A stretch of DNA of 37,294 nucleotides from Symbiodinium natans (taxonomy: Eukaryota; Sar; Dinophyceae; Suessiales; Symbiodiniaceae). Location: NCBI GenBank assembly GCA_905221605.1, contig CAJNDS010001067.1, positions 1 to 37,294 of the forward strand. Direction: 5' to 3'. The notes below the pieces were generated by a model, which searched no databases, was not told the DNA's origin, and saw nothing but the letters and a program-made list of their open reading frames with translations. Both the position numbers and the translations under genes were made by a program. The stretch's first letter is position 1. Each line of letters opens with the position of its first letter. Shown piece by piece: positions 24,476 to 33,577 of the stretch.

Positions 24476-24852
24476 TGTGTCTGGCCTCGAACACATGCGA
24501 AAACATCGCGAGTAACGATATTCTGCACAAATGAGGGAACGTGTTTCAACGACACTCGCTTTCCTTGGTCCCGCATTGGGGAGGCTCCGAAGCACTACAA
24601 AGATTACTTGGGAGGAGTGTTCGTAGCGCTGCCGCAAGGGGCGGGGTGCCTGATGTCAAGTGTGTGCTGCGAGAATTGCGTGAAGAAGCTTGACGAAAGC
24701 AAGATGCAAATGACATGACGGAAACGTGCGTGAGTATCCGTCCTCGTGCACGACATGACCGAAAGCCCTCCTGTACCACTTCGTTCAAAGCTAAAGAACG
24801 CCGTGTGTGCTTCATATCCACTACCAGCACCAGTGGAGCACTAAAACATGAA

Positions 24853-24874
24853 GTGTGTGTGTGTGTGTGTGTGT
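24853..24874 (+). repeat. (GT)11 microsatellite at island edge
   Basis: Eleven GT dinucleotides then a T run join the island to satellite. The following bases (CTTAATTGTAAGGACTTTGG, CAGGGAGATGTGTG, CGGCAAGTCTAGGG) match those after the TG repeat at 5077, which marks this boundary as part of a duplicated segment. Confidence 0.85.
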
Positions 24875-27800
24875 TTTTTTCTTAATTGTAAGGACTTTGG
24901 CAGGGAGATGTGTGCTGTTTACTTCATTCTAAGGTCTTCGGCAAGTCTAGGGTTAACCCTACTTGGGGAGATGCATGTTGTTTCCTAAATTGCAAGGTCT
25001 TCGGCGGGTCTAGGGTTAACCCTAATTACTTGCGGAGATGTGTGATGTTTACTTAATTGTAAGGTCTTCCACGGGGAAAAGGGTTAACCCTGCTTGGGGA
25101 GATGTGTGTTGTTTACTTAAGGTCTTCGGCGGGTCTAGGGTTAACCCTACTTGGGGAGATGTGTGTTGTTTACTTACTTGTAAGGTCTTCGGCGGGTCTA
25201 GAGTAAACCCTACTTGGGGAGACTTGTGCTGTTTACTTAATTGTAAGGTCTTCGGCGGGTCTAGGGTTAACCCTACTTGGGAAGATGCGTGTTGTTTACT
25301 TAATTGTAAGGTCTTTGGCGGGTCTAGGGTTAACCCTACTCGGGACATGTGTGTTGCTTACTTAATTGTAAAGTCTTCGGCGGGTCTAGGGTTAACCCTA
25401 GTTGGGGAGATGTGTGTTGTTTTCTTAATTGTAAGGTCTTCGGCGGGTCTAGGGTTAACCCTACTGGGGGAAATGCGTGTTGTTTACTTAATTGTAAGGT
25501 CTTCGGCGTATCTAGGGTTAACCCTACTTGGGGAGATGTGTGCTGTTCTTATAATTGTAAGGTCTTCGGCGGGGAAAAGGGTTAACCCTACTTGGGAAGA
25601 TGTGCGTTGTTTACTGCATTGTAAGGTCTTCGGCGGGTCAAGGGTTAACCCTACTTGGGAAGATGTGTGTTGTTTACTTAATTGTAAGGTCTTCGGCGGG
25701 TCTAGGATTAACCCTACTTGGGGAGATGTGCGTTGTTTACTTAATTGTAGGGTCTTCGGCGGGTCTAGGGTTGACACTACCTGGGGAGATGCGTGTTGTT
25801 TACGTAACTGTAAGGACTTCGACGTGTCTAGGGTTAACCCTACTTGAGGAGATGTGTGCTGTTTACTTAATTGTAAGGTCTTCGGCGGGTCTAGGGTTAA
25901 CCCTACTCGGGAGATGTGTGTTGTTTACTTCATTGTAAGGTCTTCGGCGGGTCTAGGGTTAACCCTACTTGGGGAGATACGCGTTGTTTACTTAATTGCA
26001 AGGTTTTCGGCGGGTCTAGGGTTAACCCTACTTGGGGCGATGTGTGTTGTTTACTTAATTGTAAGGTCTTCGGCGGGTCTACAGGTTACCCTACCTGGGG
26101 AGATGTGTGTTGTTTACTTGATTGTAAGGTCTTGGGCGGGTCTAGGGTTAACCCGACTTGGGGGGATGTGTTGTTTTTACTTGATTGCAAGGTCTTCGGC
26201 GTGCCTACGGGAGATGTGTGCTGTTTACTTAATTGTAAGGTCTTCGGCGGGTCTAGGGTTAACCCTACTTGGGGAGTTGTGTGTTGTTTACTTACTTGAA
26301 AGGTCTTCGGCGAAACTAGGGTTAACCCTACTTGGGGAGATGCGTGTTGTTTACTTAATTGTGAGGTCTTCGGTGGGTCTAGGGTTAACCCTACTTGGGG
26401 AGATGTGTGTTGTTTTCTTCATTGTAAGGTCTTCGGCGGGTCTAGGGTTAACCCTACTTGGGGAGTGTGTGTTGTTTACTTAATTGTAAGGTCTTCGGCG
26501 GGTCTAGGGTTAACCCTACTTGGGGAGATGCGTGTTGTTTACTTAATTGTAAGGTCTTCGGCGGGTCTGGGACACCCATACTTGGGGAGATGTGTGCTGT
26601 TTACTCAATTGTAAGGTCTTTGGCGGGTCTAGGGTTAACCCTACTTGGGGAGGTGTGTGTTGTTTACTTAATTGTAATGTCTTCGGCGGGGAAAAGGTTA
26701 ACCCTACTTGGAAAGATGTGTGTTGTTTACATAACTGTAAGGTCTTCGGCGGGTCTAGTGATATTCCTCTTTGGGGAGATGTGTTTTGTTTACTTAATTG
26801 TAAGGTCTTCGGTGGGGAAAAGGGTTAACCATTGTAAGGTCTTCGGCGGGGAAAAGAGTTAACCCTACTTGGGAAGATGTGCGTTGTTTGCTTCATTGTA
26901 AGGTCTTCGGCGGGTCTAGGGTTAACCCTACTTGGGAAGATGTGTGTTGTTTACTTAATTGTAAGGTCTTCGGCGGGTCTGGGACACCCATACTTGGCGA
27001 GATGTGTGCTGTTTACTCAATTGTAAGGTCTTTGGCGGGTCTAGGGTTAACCCTACTTGGGGAGGTGTGTGTTGTTTACTTAATGGTAATGTCTTCGGCG
27101 GGGAAAAGGGTTAACCCTACTTGGAAAGATGTGTGTTGTTTACATAACTGTAAGGTCTTCGGCGGGTCTAGTGATATTCCTCTTTGGGGAGATGTGTTTT
27201 GTTTACTTAATTGTAAGGTCTTCAGTGGGGAAAAGGGTTAACACTACTTGGAGAGATGCGTGTTGTTTACGTAATTGTAAAGGTCTTCGGCGTGTCTAGG
27301 GTTAACCCTACTTGGAGCGATGTGTGCTGTTTACTTAATTGTAAGGTCTTCGGCGGGTCTAGGGCTAACCCTACTTGGGGAGATGTGTGTTGTTTACTTA
27401 ATTGTAAGGTCTTCGGCGGGTCTAGGGTTATGCCTCTTTGGGGAGATGTGTCTTGTTTACTTAATTGTAAGGTCTTTGGCGGGGAAAAGGGATAACCATT
27501 GTAAGTTCTTCGGCGGGTCTAGGGTTAACCCTACTTGAGGAGATGTGTGTTGTGTACTTAATTGTAAGGTCTTCCGCGGGTCTAGGGTTAACCCTACTTG
27601 GGGCGATGTGTGTTGTTTACCTAATTGTAAGGTCTTCGGCGAGTCTAGGGCTAATCCTACTTGGGCAGATGTGTGTTGTTTACTTAATTATATGGTCTTC
27701 GGCGGGTCTAGGGTTTACCCTACTTGGGGAGATGTGTGTTGTTTACTGGTGTAGGATTAACCCTACTTGGGAAGATGTGTGTTGTTTACTTAATTGTAAG

Positions 27801-30343
27801 GTCTTCGGCGGGTCTAGGGCTAACCCTACTTGGGGAGATGTGTGTTGTTTACCTAATTGTAAAGTCTTCGGCGGGTCTAGGGTTAACCCTGCTTGGGGAG
27901 ATGTGTGTTTTGTTTACTTAAGTGTAAGGTCTTCGGCGGGCAAAAGGCTTAACCCTACTTGGGGAGATGTGTGTTGTTTACTTAATTGTAAGGTCTTCGG
28001 TGGGTCTAGGGTTAACCCTACTTGGGGAGATGCGTGTTGTTTACTTAATTGTAAGGTCTTCGGCGGGTCAGGGGTTAACCCTACTCGGGAAGATGTGTGT
28101 TGTTTTCTTCATTGTAAGGTCTTCGGCGGGTCTAGGGTTAACCCTACTTGGGGAGATGTGTGTTGTTTACTTAATTGCAAGGTCTTCGGCGGGTCTAGGG
28201 TTAACCCTACTTGGGGAGATGCACGTTGTTTACTTAATTAAAAGGTCTTTGGCGGGTCTAGGGTTAACCTTACTTGGGGAGATGCGTGTTGTTTACTTAA
28301 TTGTAAGGTCTTCGGCGGGTCTAGGGTTAACACTACCTGGGGAGATGCGTGTTGTTTACGTAACTGTAAGGACTTCGACGTGTCTAGGGTTAACCCTACT
28401 TGGGGAGATGTGTGCTGTTTACTGAATTGTAAGGTCTTCGGCGGGTCTAGGGTTAACCCTACTTGGGGAGATGTGTGTTGTGTACTTAATTGCAAGGTCT
28501 TCGGCGGGTCTAGGCTTAACCCTACTTGGGGAGATGCACGTTGTTTACTTAATTGTAAGGTCTTCGGCGGGTCTAGGGTTAACCTTACTTGGGGAGATGC
28601 GTGTTGCTTACTTAATTGTAAGGTCTTCGGCGGGTCTAGGGTTAACCCTACCTGGGGAGATGTGTGTTGTGTACTTAATTGTAAGGTCTTCAGCGTGTCT
28701 AGGGTTAACCCTACTTGGGGAGATGTGCTTTGTTTACTTAATTGTGAGGTCTTCGGCGGGTCTAGGCTTAACCCTATTTGGGGAGATGTGTGTTGTTTAC
28801 TTAATTGTAAGGTCTTCGGCGGGTCTAGGGCTAACCCTACTTGGGGAGATGTGTGTTGTTTACTTAATTGTAAGGTCTTCGGTGGGTCTAGGGTTAACCG
28901 TACTTGGGGAGATGTGTGTTATTTACTTAATTGTAAGGTCTTCGGCGGGGAAAAGGGTTAACCCTACTTGGGGAGATGTGTGTTGCTTACTTAATTGTAA
29001 GGTCTTCGGCGGGTCTAGGGTTAACCCTACTTGGGGAGATGTGTGTTGTTTACTTGATTGTCAGGTCTTCGGCGGGTCTACGGCTAACCCTACTTGGGGA
29101 GATGCGTGCAGAATTATCCCTACTTGATGAGATGTGTGTTGTTTACATAATTGTAAGGTCTTCGGCGGGTCTATGGTTTACCCTACTTGGGGAGATGCGT
29201 GTTGTTTACTTAATTGTAAAGTCTTCGGAGGGTCTAGGGTTAACCCTACTTGGGGAGATGTGTTGTTTACTTAATTGTAAGGTCTTCGGCGGGTCTAGGG
29301 TTAACCTTGCTTGGGGAGATGCGTGTTGTTTACCTAATTGTAAGGTTTTGGCGGGTCTAGGGTTAACCCTACTTGGGGAGATGTGTGTTGTTGACTTAAT
29401 TGTAAGGTCTTCGGCGGGTCTAGGGTTAACCCTACTTGCGGAGATGTGTGTTGTTTACTTAATTGTAAGGTCTTCGGCGGGGAAAAGGGTTAACCCTACT
29501 TGGGGAGATGTGTGTTGTTTACTTAATTGTAAGGTCTTCGGCGGGTCTAGGCTTAACCCTACTTGGGGAGATGTGTGTTGTTTACTTAATTGTAAGGTCT
29601 TCGGCGGGGAAAAGGGTTAACCCTACTTGGGGAGATGTGTTGTTTACTTAATTGTAAGGTCTTCGGCGGGGAAAAGGGTTAACCCTACTTGGGGAGATGT
29701 GTGTTGTTTACTTAATTGTAAGGTCTTCGGCAGGGAAAAGGGTTAACCCTACTTGGGGAGATGTGTGTTGTTTACTTGATTGTAAGGTCTTCGGCGGGTC
29801 TAGGGTTAACCCTACTTGGGGAGATGTGTGTTGTTTACTTAATTGTAAGGTCTTGGGCGGGTCTAGGCTTAACCCTACTTGGGCAGATGTGTTTTGTTTA
29901 CTTAATTGTAAGGTCTTCGGCGGGGAAAAGGGTTAACCCTACTTGGGGAGATGTGTGTTGTTTACTTAATTGTAAGGTCTTCGGCGGGTCTAGGGCTAAC
30001 CCTACTTGGGGAGATGCGTGTTGTTTACTTAATTGTAAGGTCTTCGGTGGGTGCAGAATTATCCCTACTTGATGAAATGTGTGTTGTTTACTTAATTGTA
30101 AGGTCTTCGGCGGGTCAAGGGGTTAACCCTACTTGGGGAGATGTGTGTTGTTTACTTAGTAGTAAAGTCTTCGGAGGGTCTAGGGTTAACCCTACTTGGG
30201 GAGATGTGTTGTTTACTTAATTGTAAGGTCTTCGGCGGGTCTAGGGTTAACCTTGCTTGGGGAGATGCGTGTTGTTTACGTAACTGTAAGGTCTTCGGCG
30301 GGTCTAGGGTTAACCCTACTTGGGGTGTGTTGTTTACTTAATT
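24875..30343 (+). repeat. 63-bp satellite array, block E
   Basis: About 87 units between the island and the LINE. 27310-28345 is a long near-copy of 17690-18660 (9.68 kb upstream), including the truncated unit TTTACTGGTGTAGGAT. A local repeat joins 26540-26830 and 26965-27240, including the variant TCTGGGACACCCATACTTGG and the rare core TAGTGATATTCCTCTTTGG. Near 29100-29120 and 30050 the variant GTGCAGAATTATCCCTACTTGATG recurs. Confidence 0.95.
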
Positions 30344-30355
30344 GTAAGGTCTTCG
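30344..30355 (+). repeat. Left target-site duplication of the LINE
   Basis: GTAAGGTCTTCG is satellite sequence directly before the retrotransposon. The same 12 bases recur at 35412-35423 directly after its tail, and the satellite phase continues from there. Confidence 0.85.
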
Positions 30356-30535
30356 AAGCTCCTCTCTGTTCGAACCCGTGCAGCTAGCATTGAGCCCCGG
30401 TCCCAACTCCGGGGGCCTGTTGCAATGTTTCATCCTCTCTGAGGGGCAGGAGCGAGGGTGGACAAGGTGTGCAGGCCTTGTCTCGACCCGTGAACACAGG
30501 GAACAAGTGACTGATTGGGCAACCTCTGCACAAGC
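30356..30535 (+). other. LINE 5' leader
   Basis: The 180 bp before the first ATG begin AAGCTCCTCTCTGTTCGAACC. A GC-rich hairpin lies at 30395-30414 (CCCCGG, eight-base loop, CCGGGG). GTTCGAAC is a perfect palindrome resembling a Pol III B-box core, but no tRNA-like fold accompanies it. An internal promoter would be expected in a full-length LINE; none is proven. Confidence 0.5.
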
Positions 30536-33500
30536 ATGGCGCAAAAGCGAGCCGTCGTTAGAGCTCTGCGTCACTTCTTCCTATGGGGATGGGTTTACTA
30601 CCATGGACAGTTGATTGACAGAGCAGCGCGCTTGACTGCCTTTTTTCCTCACGAGACTATATCGACAGTCCGCTCCTCCTTGAGGTCTGATTCTCGTCAG
30701 CAAATGCAGAATACATGTGCTGAACGTTCGCGGGTGGAGAGTCAACTGGATCCACTGTTGTGTGAAGGCAACAGCAAGGGATCTCGTCGTGGCTTCACAG
30801 TTCTCAAGTTGCTTACATACAACTGCCGGACTCTCGGTGATGGCTCCAGGCTCACTGAGCTAGCTGAAGATCTGGCCGCTCGTGGCATTCAGGTTGCAGC
30901 ATTGCAAGGCACTTGTTGGAAGCACGCTCACCCGAGAGGTGAATGGACGGTACGGGATCGCCACGGCAGGGACTTGTATCACTGCTTCGCTTGGGGCAAG
31001 CCGAAAAAGAATCCTCAGCTTGGAGTTCTATTGCTCTTACAAGTAGAAAGTTTCCAGCTCTCTGATGTGAGGTATCGCTTTGACCATGGCAAAGGAAACA
31101 TTGGCCGACTTGGAGGGGTGCGAGTGGTGGAACGAGGATCCTCCCGTGCCCAGGACCACACCTTTTTCGTTGCGTATGCGCCGGGTGAAGATGCATCTGC
31201 CGAAGAGAAACGCACCTTCTACGTAGAGCTGCACCAGTACCTCGAAGCGCTGCCTGCCAGAACGTCGGTGTGGTTGCTTGGGGATTTCAATGCGCATGTG
31301 GGTGCTGTGGAGCAATTTCGGTCAGTGGGGCAGTGCGACAAGGAGGTCACGAACGAAAATGGCATTTATGTTGCAAGCTTGTGTCAAAGTCACAGACTGA
31401 TTCTGACGAACACTTTTCATGCTGCGGGACACACGTGGTGGGGACCTCAGGGATCAGTTTCTCACAGACTGGATTACATCGCTGCTCATACTTCTTATAG
31501 ACGCGCCGTTCAAAAATGCAAAGTCAATGGATCTCTTGGTCAGCGGTGGCAAACAAGTACTGTGCGCGATCATTGGCCAGTTGAGCTGCATGTTCGTTTG
31601 CGACATGAGATTCGCTGCAAAGCTCGTCAAGCTGGAGTGCGATGGAATCGTCATGCTGTGCTTCGCCTATCCACTGATGTTCCGCTTCGTGAGGCCTTTC
31701 TTCGAGATGCTGCTGCAGCGATTGCCCCTTTCGCAGCCACAGCCGTTTCGGATACGCTTGACTTGCAGGAAGCATGGACTGCGTGCCAGACAAGACTTTA
31801 CGAAGTCTCCCAAAGGCATTTTGGCATGCCCGCGCAAGAGCGTAACAGCAAAATCCTTCCAGCCACGTTTGCGTTGCTACAGAGCCGGAGGGAACTCATG
31901 CAGAGTTTCTTGCAGGCGAGGGATGCATGGAAGCGAAGCCGACGATGCTTTGCCACCTACTGGAGCGTACGTGTGTGCTTCTCTGCCTTGCGCCTCCATG
32001 CCCGGACTGAACAGGCCGCGCGAGCTGTGAAACATGACAAATCGGCTTGGAAGGCCGGCTTGATTGCCAAACTTTCTCAAGCTGTCTTGCAACATGACGC
32101 CAGAGAAGCCTGGGCCCTTTCCAGACAGATTGCAGGGCTTCCTATACGGAAGACTGGACGTCAAGCCCCGCCAAGCAAGATTGTCAGCAAGTCTTCATGG
32201 CTTCGGCATTTCCAAGAAGTCCAGGCAGCCCAAGAGAGCATGCCGGTTGAGGTGGTACAGCCTCGTGATGATTTTCCGTGCTCTTTACTTCTGGAAGGAA
32301 TCGAAGGCTGTGAACAGCTGCACAGGGCTATGAAGGGAATGGCTCGTGACCGCGCAGTGCCAAAAGGAGCAATACCAGTTGAGCTGTGGAGTGAACTGTT
32401 CGACACGACGGGTGAGTCCTTTGACTCACTCGGAGGTGTGCTGATGCAGGGCATTGAGATGTTTCAGTTTGCCGGCGTCAATCCCAGAGAATGGTGTGAG
32501 GGCCAGGGCTGCGCCATTCCGAAGCCGGGCGGCGCTCCAACGCCGGATGGTTACCGTATCATAAACCTACTGGATCCACTTGGCAAGGCTTTTTACAAAA
32601 CTGTTCTTGACATGCACCCTGATTTTCCAGCTCCGTTCCAGTATGGGTATTCTGCACGTCGTTCGCGGAGGGATGCCATCTTGCAGCTCACAACTGTGTT
32701 GCAGAGACTGCGTAAAGCCGGCTTCTGCACTGCTGCTAACCTGTATGATCTCACGAAGGCGTTTGACATGCTCAGCAACGACAGTGTGCAGAGCAATGTG
32801 AAGAATGACCTCACTTTGCACAATACAGCTCGAGCCTTGCTGCTTGATATGCAAGGGCGGTTGCGCATTAGGATGCCTGTGGATGGTTGCAATGTGCTCT
32901 ATGTCAAGCTGGGGGCTGGTGTTTTGCAAGGTGGAGGCACAGGGCCGAAACTGTTCAGACGTGTGTACGACCAAACCCTTGACGAGTGGATGCAGCATGC
33001 CTCGGCAGCACGACCATTCACACAGGTTTTGTACGAGGGTCATCACATCGATCTGTCAGTGTCGGCATATGCTGATGACCTTGCCAGGGTTGAAGCGGGC
33101 TGGACAGCTGATGATGTTGAGCAGGACACTCTACAGCATACAGTCAATCTGGTACAACACTTGGCTTTGCGCAACTTGCGGCTCAATTCCAAAAAGTGCG
33201 AATCGTTGCTCGCAATCAGGGGCCGCGGTGCTTATACAGCTTCCAAGCGTCTCCATGCTGGAGGCTGGAGAGGGCCACCTCTTAAAGACGTAGTCCGTTA
33301 CCTTGGAGCTCATGTGCGACGAGACGGCTCAATGACTGCAGAGATTACAAGACGTATTGCAGCAGCACAGGCTGCCTTTGCCAGATTCGCCATTTTCTTC
33401 CAACGGAAGGATGCACCCCTGAAAACTAAGGTCATGGTTTTTCGAGCGGTCGTGAACGAGACTTTGCTTTCTGCTCTTGAGGTCCGAGTCCTGCAACCTC

Positions 33501-33577
33501 AGCAGTTGACAGGCTGGAGTCTGCGCGGGGCTTGCTACTTCGGCGACTGTTTGGAAAAAACGGTTATGGAAAGGTAG
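30536..33577 (+). CDS. LINE endonuclease/reverse transcriptase polyprotein
   Basis: 1013 residues from the first ATG, which has A at -3 and G at +4. An in-frame TGA lies just upstream at 30512. The protein would nick target DNA and copy the element RNA at the nick. Residues about 87-353 are an exonuclease-endonuclease-phosphatase domain: YNCRTL (95), GDFNAH (249), HRLDYIA (310) and RDHWP (344). Residues about 593-950 are reverse transcriptase: AVPKGAIPVELW (607), motif A YDLTKAFD (737-744), motif B LQGGGTGP (797), motif C YADD (845-848), LNSKKCE (883) and the thumb VRYLG (920). Oddities: the usual LQET motif reads LQGT (Gly codon 30908-30910), so a metal-binding Glu is missing. Motif B has Gly where most families have Asp, Cys or Thr after QG. 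The last 20 residues look like frameshifted readthrough, so the true C-terminus continues in another frame. Confidence 0.88.
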   Translation: MAQKRAVVRALRHFFLWGWVYYHGQLIDRAARLTAFFPHETISTVRSSLRSDSRQQMQNTCAERSRVESQLDPLLCEGNSKGSRRGFTVLKLLTYNCRTLGDGSRLTELAEDLAARGIQVAALQGTCWKHAHPRGEWTVRDRHGRDLYHCFAWGKPKKNPQLGVLLLLQVESFQLSDVRYRFDHGKGNIGRLGGVRVVERGSSRAQDHTFFVAYAPGEDASAEEKRTFYVELHQYLEALPARTSVWLLGDFNAHVGAVEQFRSVGQCDKEVTNENGIYVASLCQSHRLILTNTFHAAGHTWWGPQGSVSHRLDYIAAHTSYRRAVQKCKVNGSLGQRWQTSTVRDHWPVELHVRLRHEIRCKARQAGVRWNRHAVLRLSTDVPLREAFLRDAAAAIAPFAATAVSDTLDLQEAWTACQTRLYEVSQRHFGMPAQERNSKILPATFALLQSRRELMQSFLQARDAWKRSRRCFATYWSVRVCFSALRLHARTEQAARAVKHDKSAWKAGLIAKLSQAVLQHDAREAWALSRQIAGLPIRKTGRQAPPSKIVSKSSWLRHFQEVQAAQESMPVEVVQPRDDFPCSLLLEGIEGCEQLHRAMKGMARDRAVPKGAIPVELWSELFDTTGESFDSLGGVLMQGIEMFQFAGVNPREWCEGQGCAIPKPGGAPTPDGYRIINLLDPLGKAFYKTVLDMHPDFPAPFQYGYSARRSRRDAILQLTTVLQRLRKAGFCTAANLYDLTKAFDMLSNDSVQSNVKNDLTLHNTARALLLDMQGRLRIRMPVDGCNVLYVKLGAGVLQGGGTGPKLFRRVYDQTLDEWMQHASAARPFTQVLYEGHHIDLSVSAYADDLARVEAGWTADDVEQDTLQHTVNLVQHLALRNLRLNSKKCESLLAIRGRGAYTASKRLHAGGWRGPPLKDVVRYLGAHVRRDGSMTAEITRRIAAAQAAFARFAIFFQRKDAPLKTKVMVFRAVVNETLLSALEVRVLQPQQLTGWSLRGACYFGDCLEKTVMER

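Larger units (their letters stand above)
24140..24852. other. 713-bp non-satellite island
   Basis: Satellite sequence stops after GGCGGGTCT and non-repetitive, more GC-balanced DNA follows until a TG microsatellite at 24853. The island contains a telomere-like inverted repeat (24230-24259) and a short tandem repeat of about 57 bp (24305-24475). Stop-free frames of 94 to 114 codons on the minus strand (24546-24830 and 24232-24576) show no domain I recognise and carry no clear start context, so they are not called as genes. No target-site duplication is visible: the satellite phase differs on the two sides. It may be captured flanking DNA or an old insertion that has lost its boundaries. Confidence 0.75.

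Noticed and set aside
24232-24830. Minus-strand frames of 114 and 94 codons in the island
   Set aside because: One crosses the 57-bp tandem repeats and the telomere-like hairpin. Neither has a recognisable motif or good start context, so no gene is called.
2518-30341. Many other forward and reverse open frames of 60 to 340 codons
   Set aside because: All are direct translations of the 63-bp repeat. The reverse frame repeating QLSKQHTSPQVGLTLDPPK is open for the same arithmetic reason.
2570-30343. G-quadruplex array from GGCGGG, TAGGG and TTGGGG tracts
   Set aside because: Spacers of about 12 and 36 bases between G tracts are too long for typical quadruplex folding. The complementary CCC within the palindrome would compete.
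30366-30380. GTTCGAACC as a tRNA T-loop or Pol III B box
   Set aside because: No flanking 5-bp T stem, anticodon arm or acceptor pairing could be found. It is only a short palindrome.
30852-33313. Numerous minus-strand and alternate-frame open frames within the LINE
   Set aside because: They are shadows of the endonuclease/reverse transcriptase coding frame and have no independent domain evidence.
33555-33561. AAAAAAC as a programmed -1 frameshift site
   Set aside because: In the upstream frame the codons read GAA AAA ACG, so the heptamer is out of phase with the X XXY YYZ rule. A one-base deletion explains the frames better.
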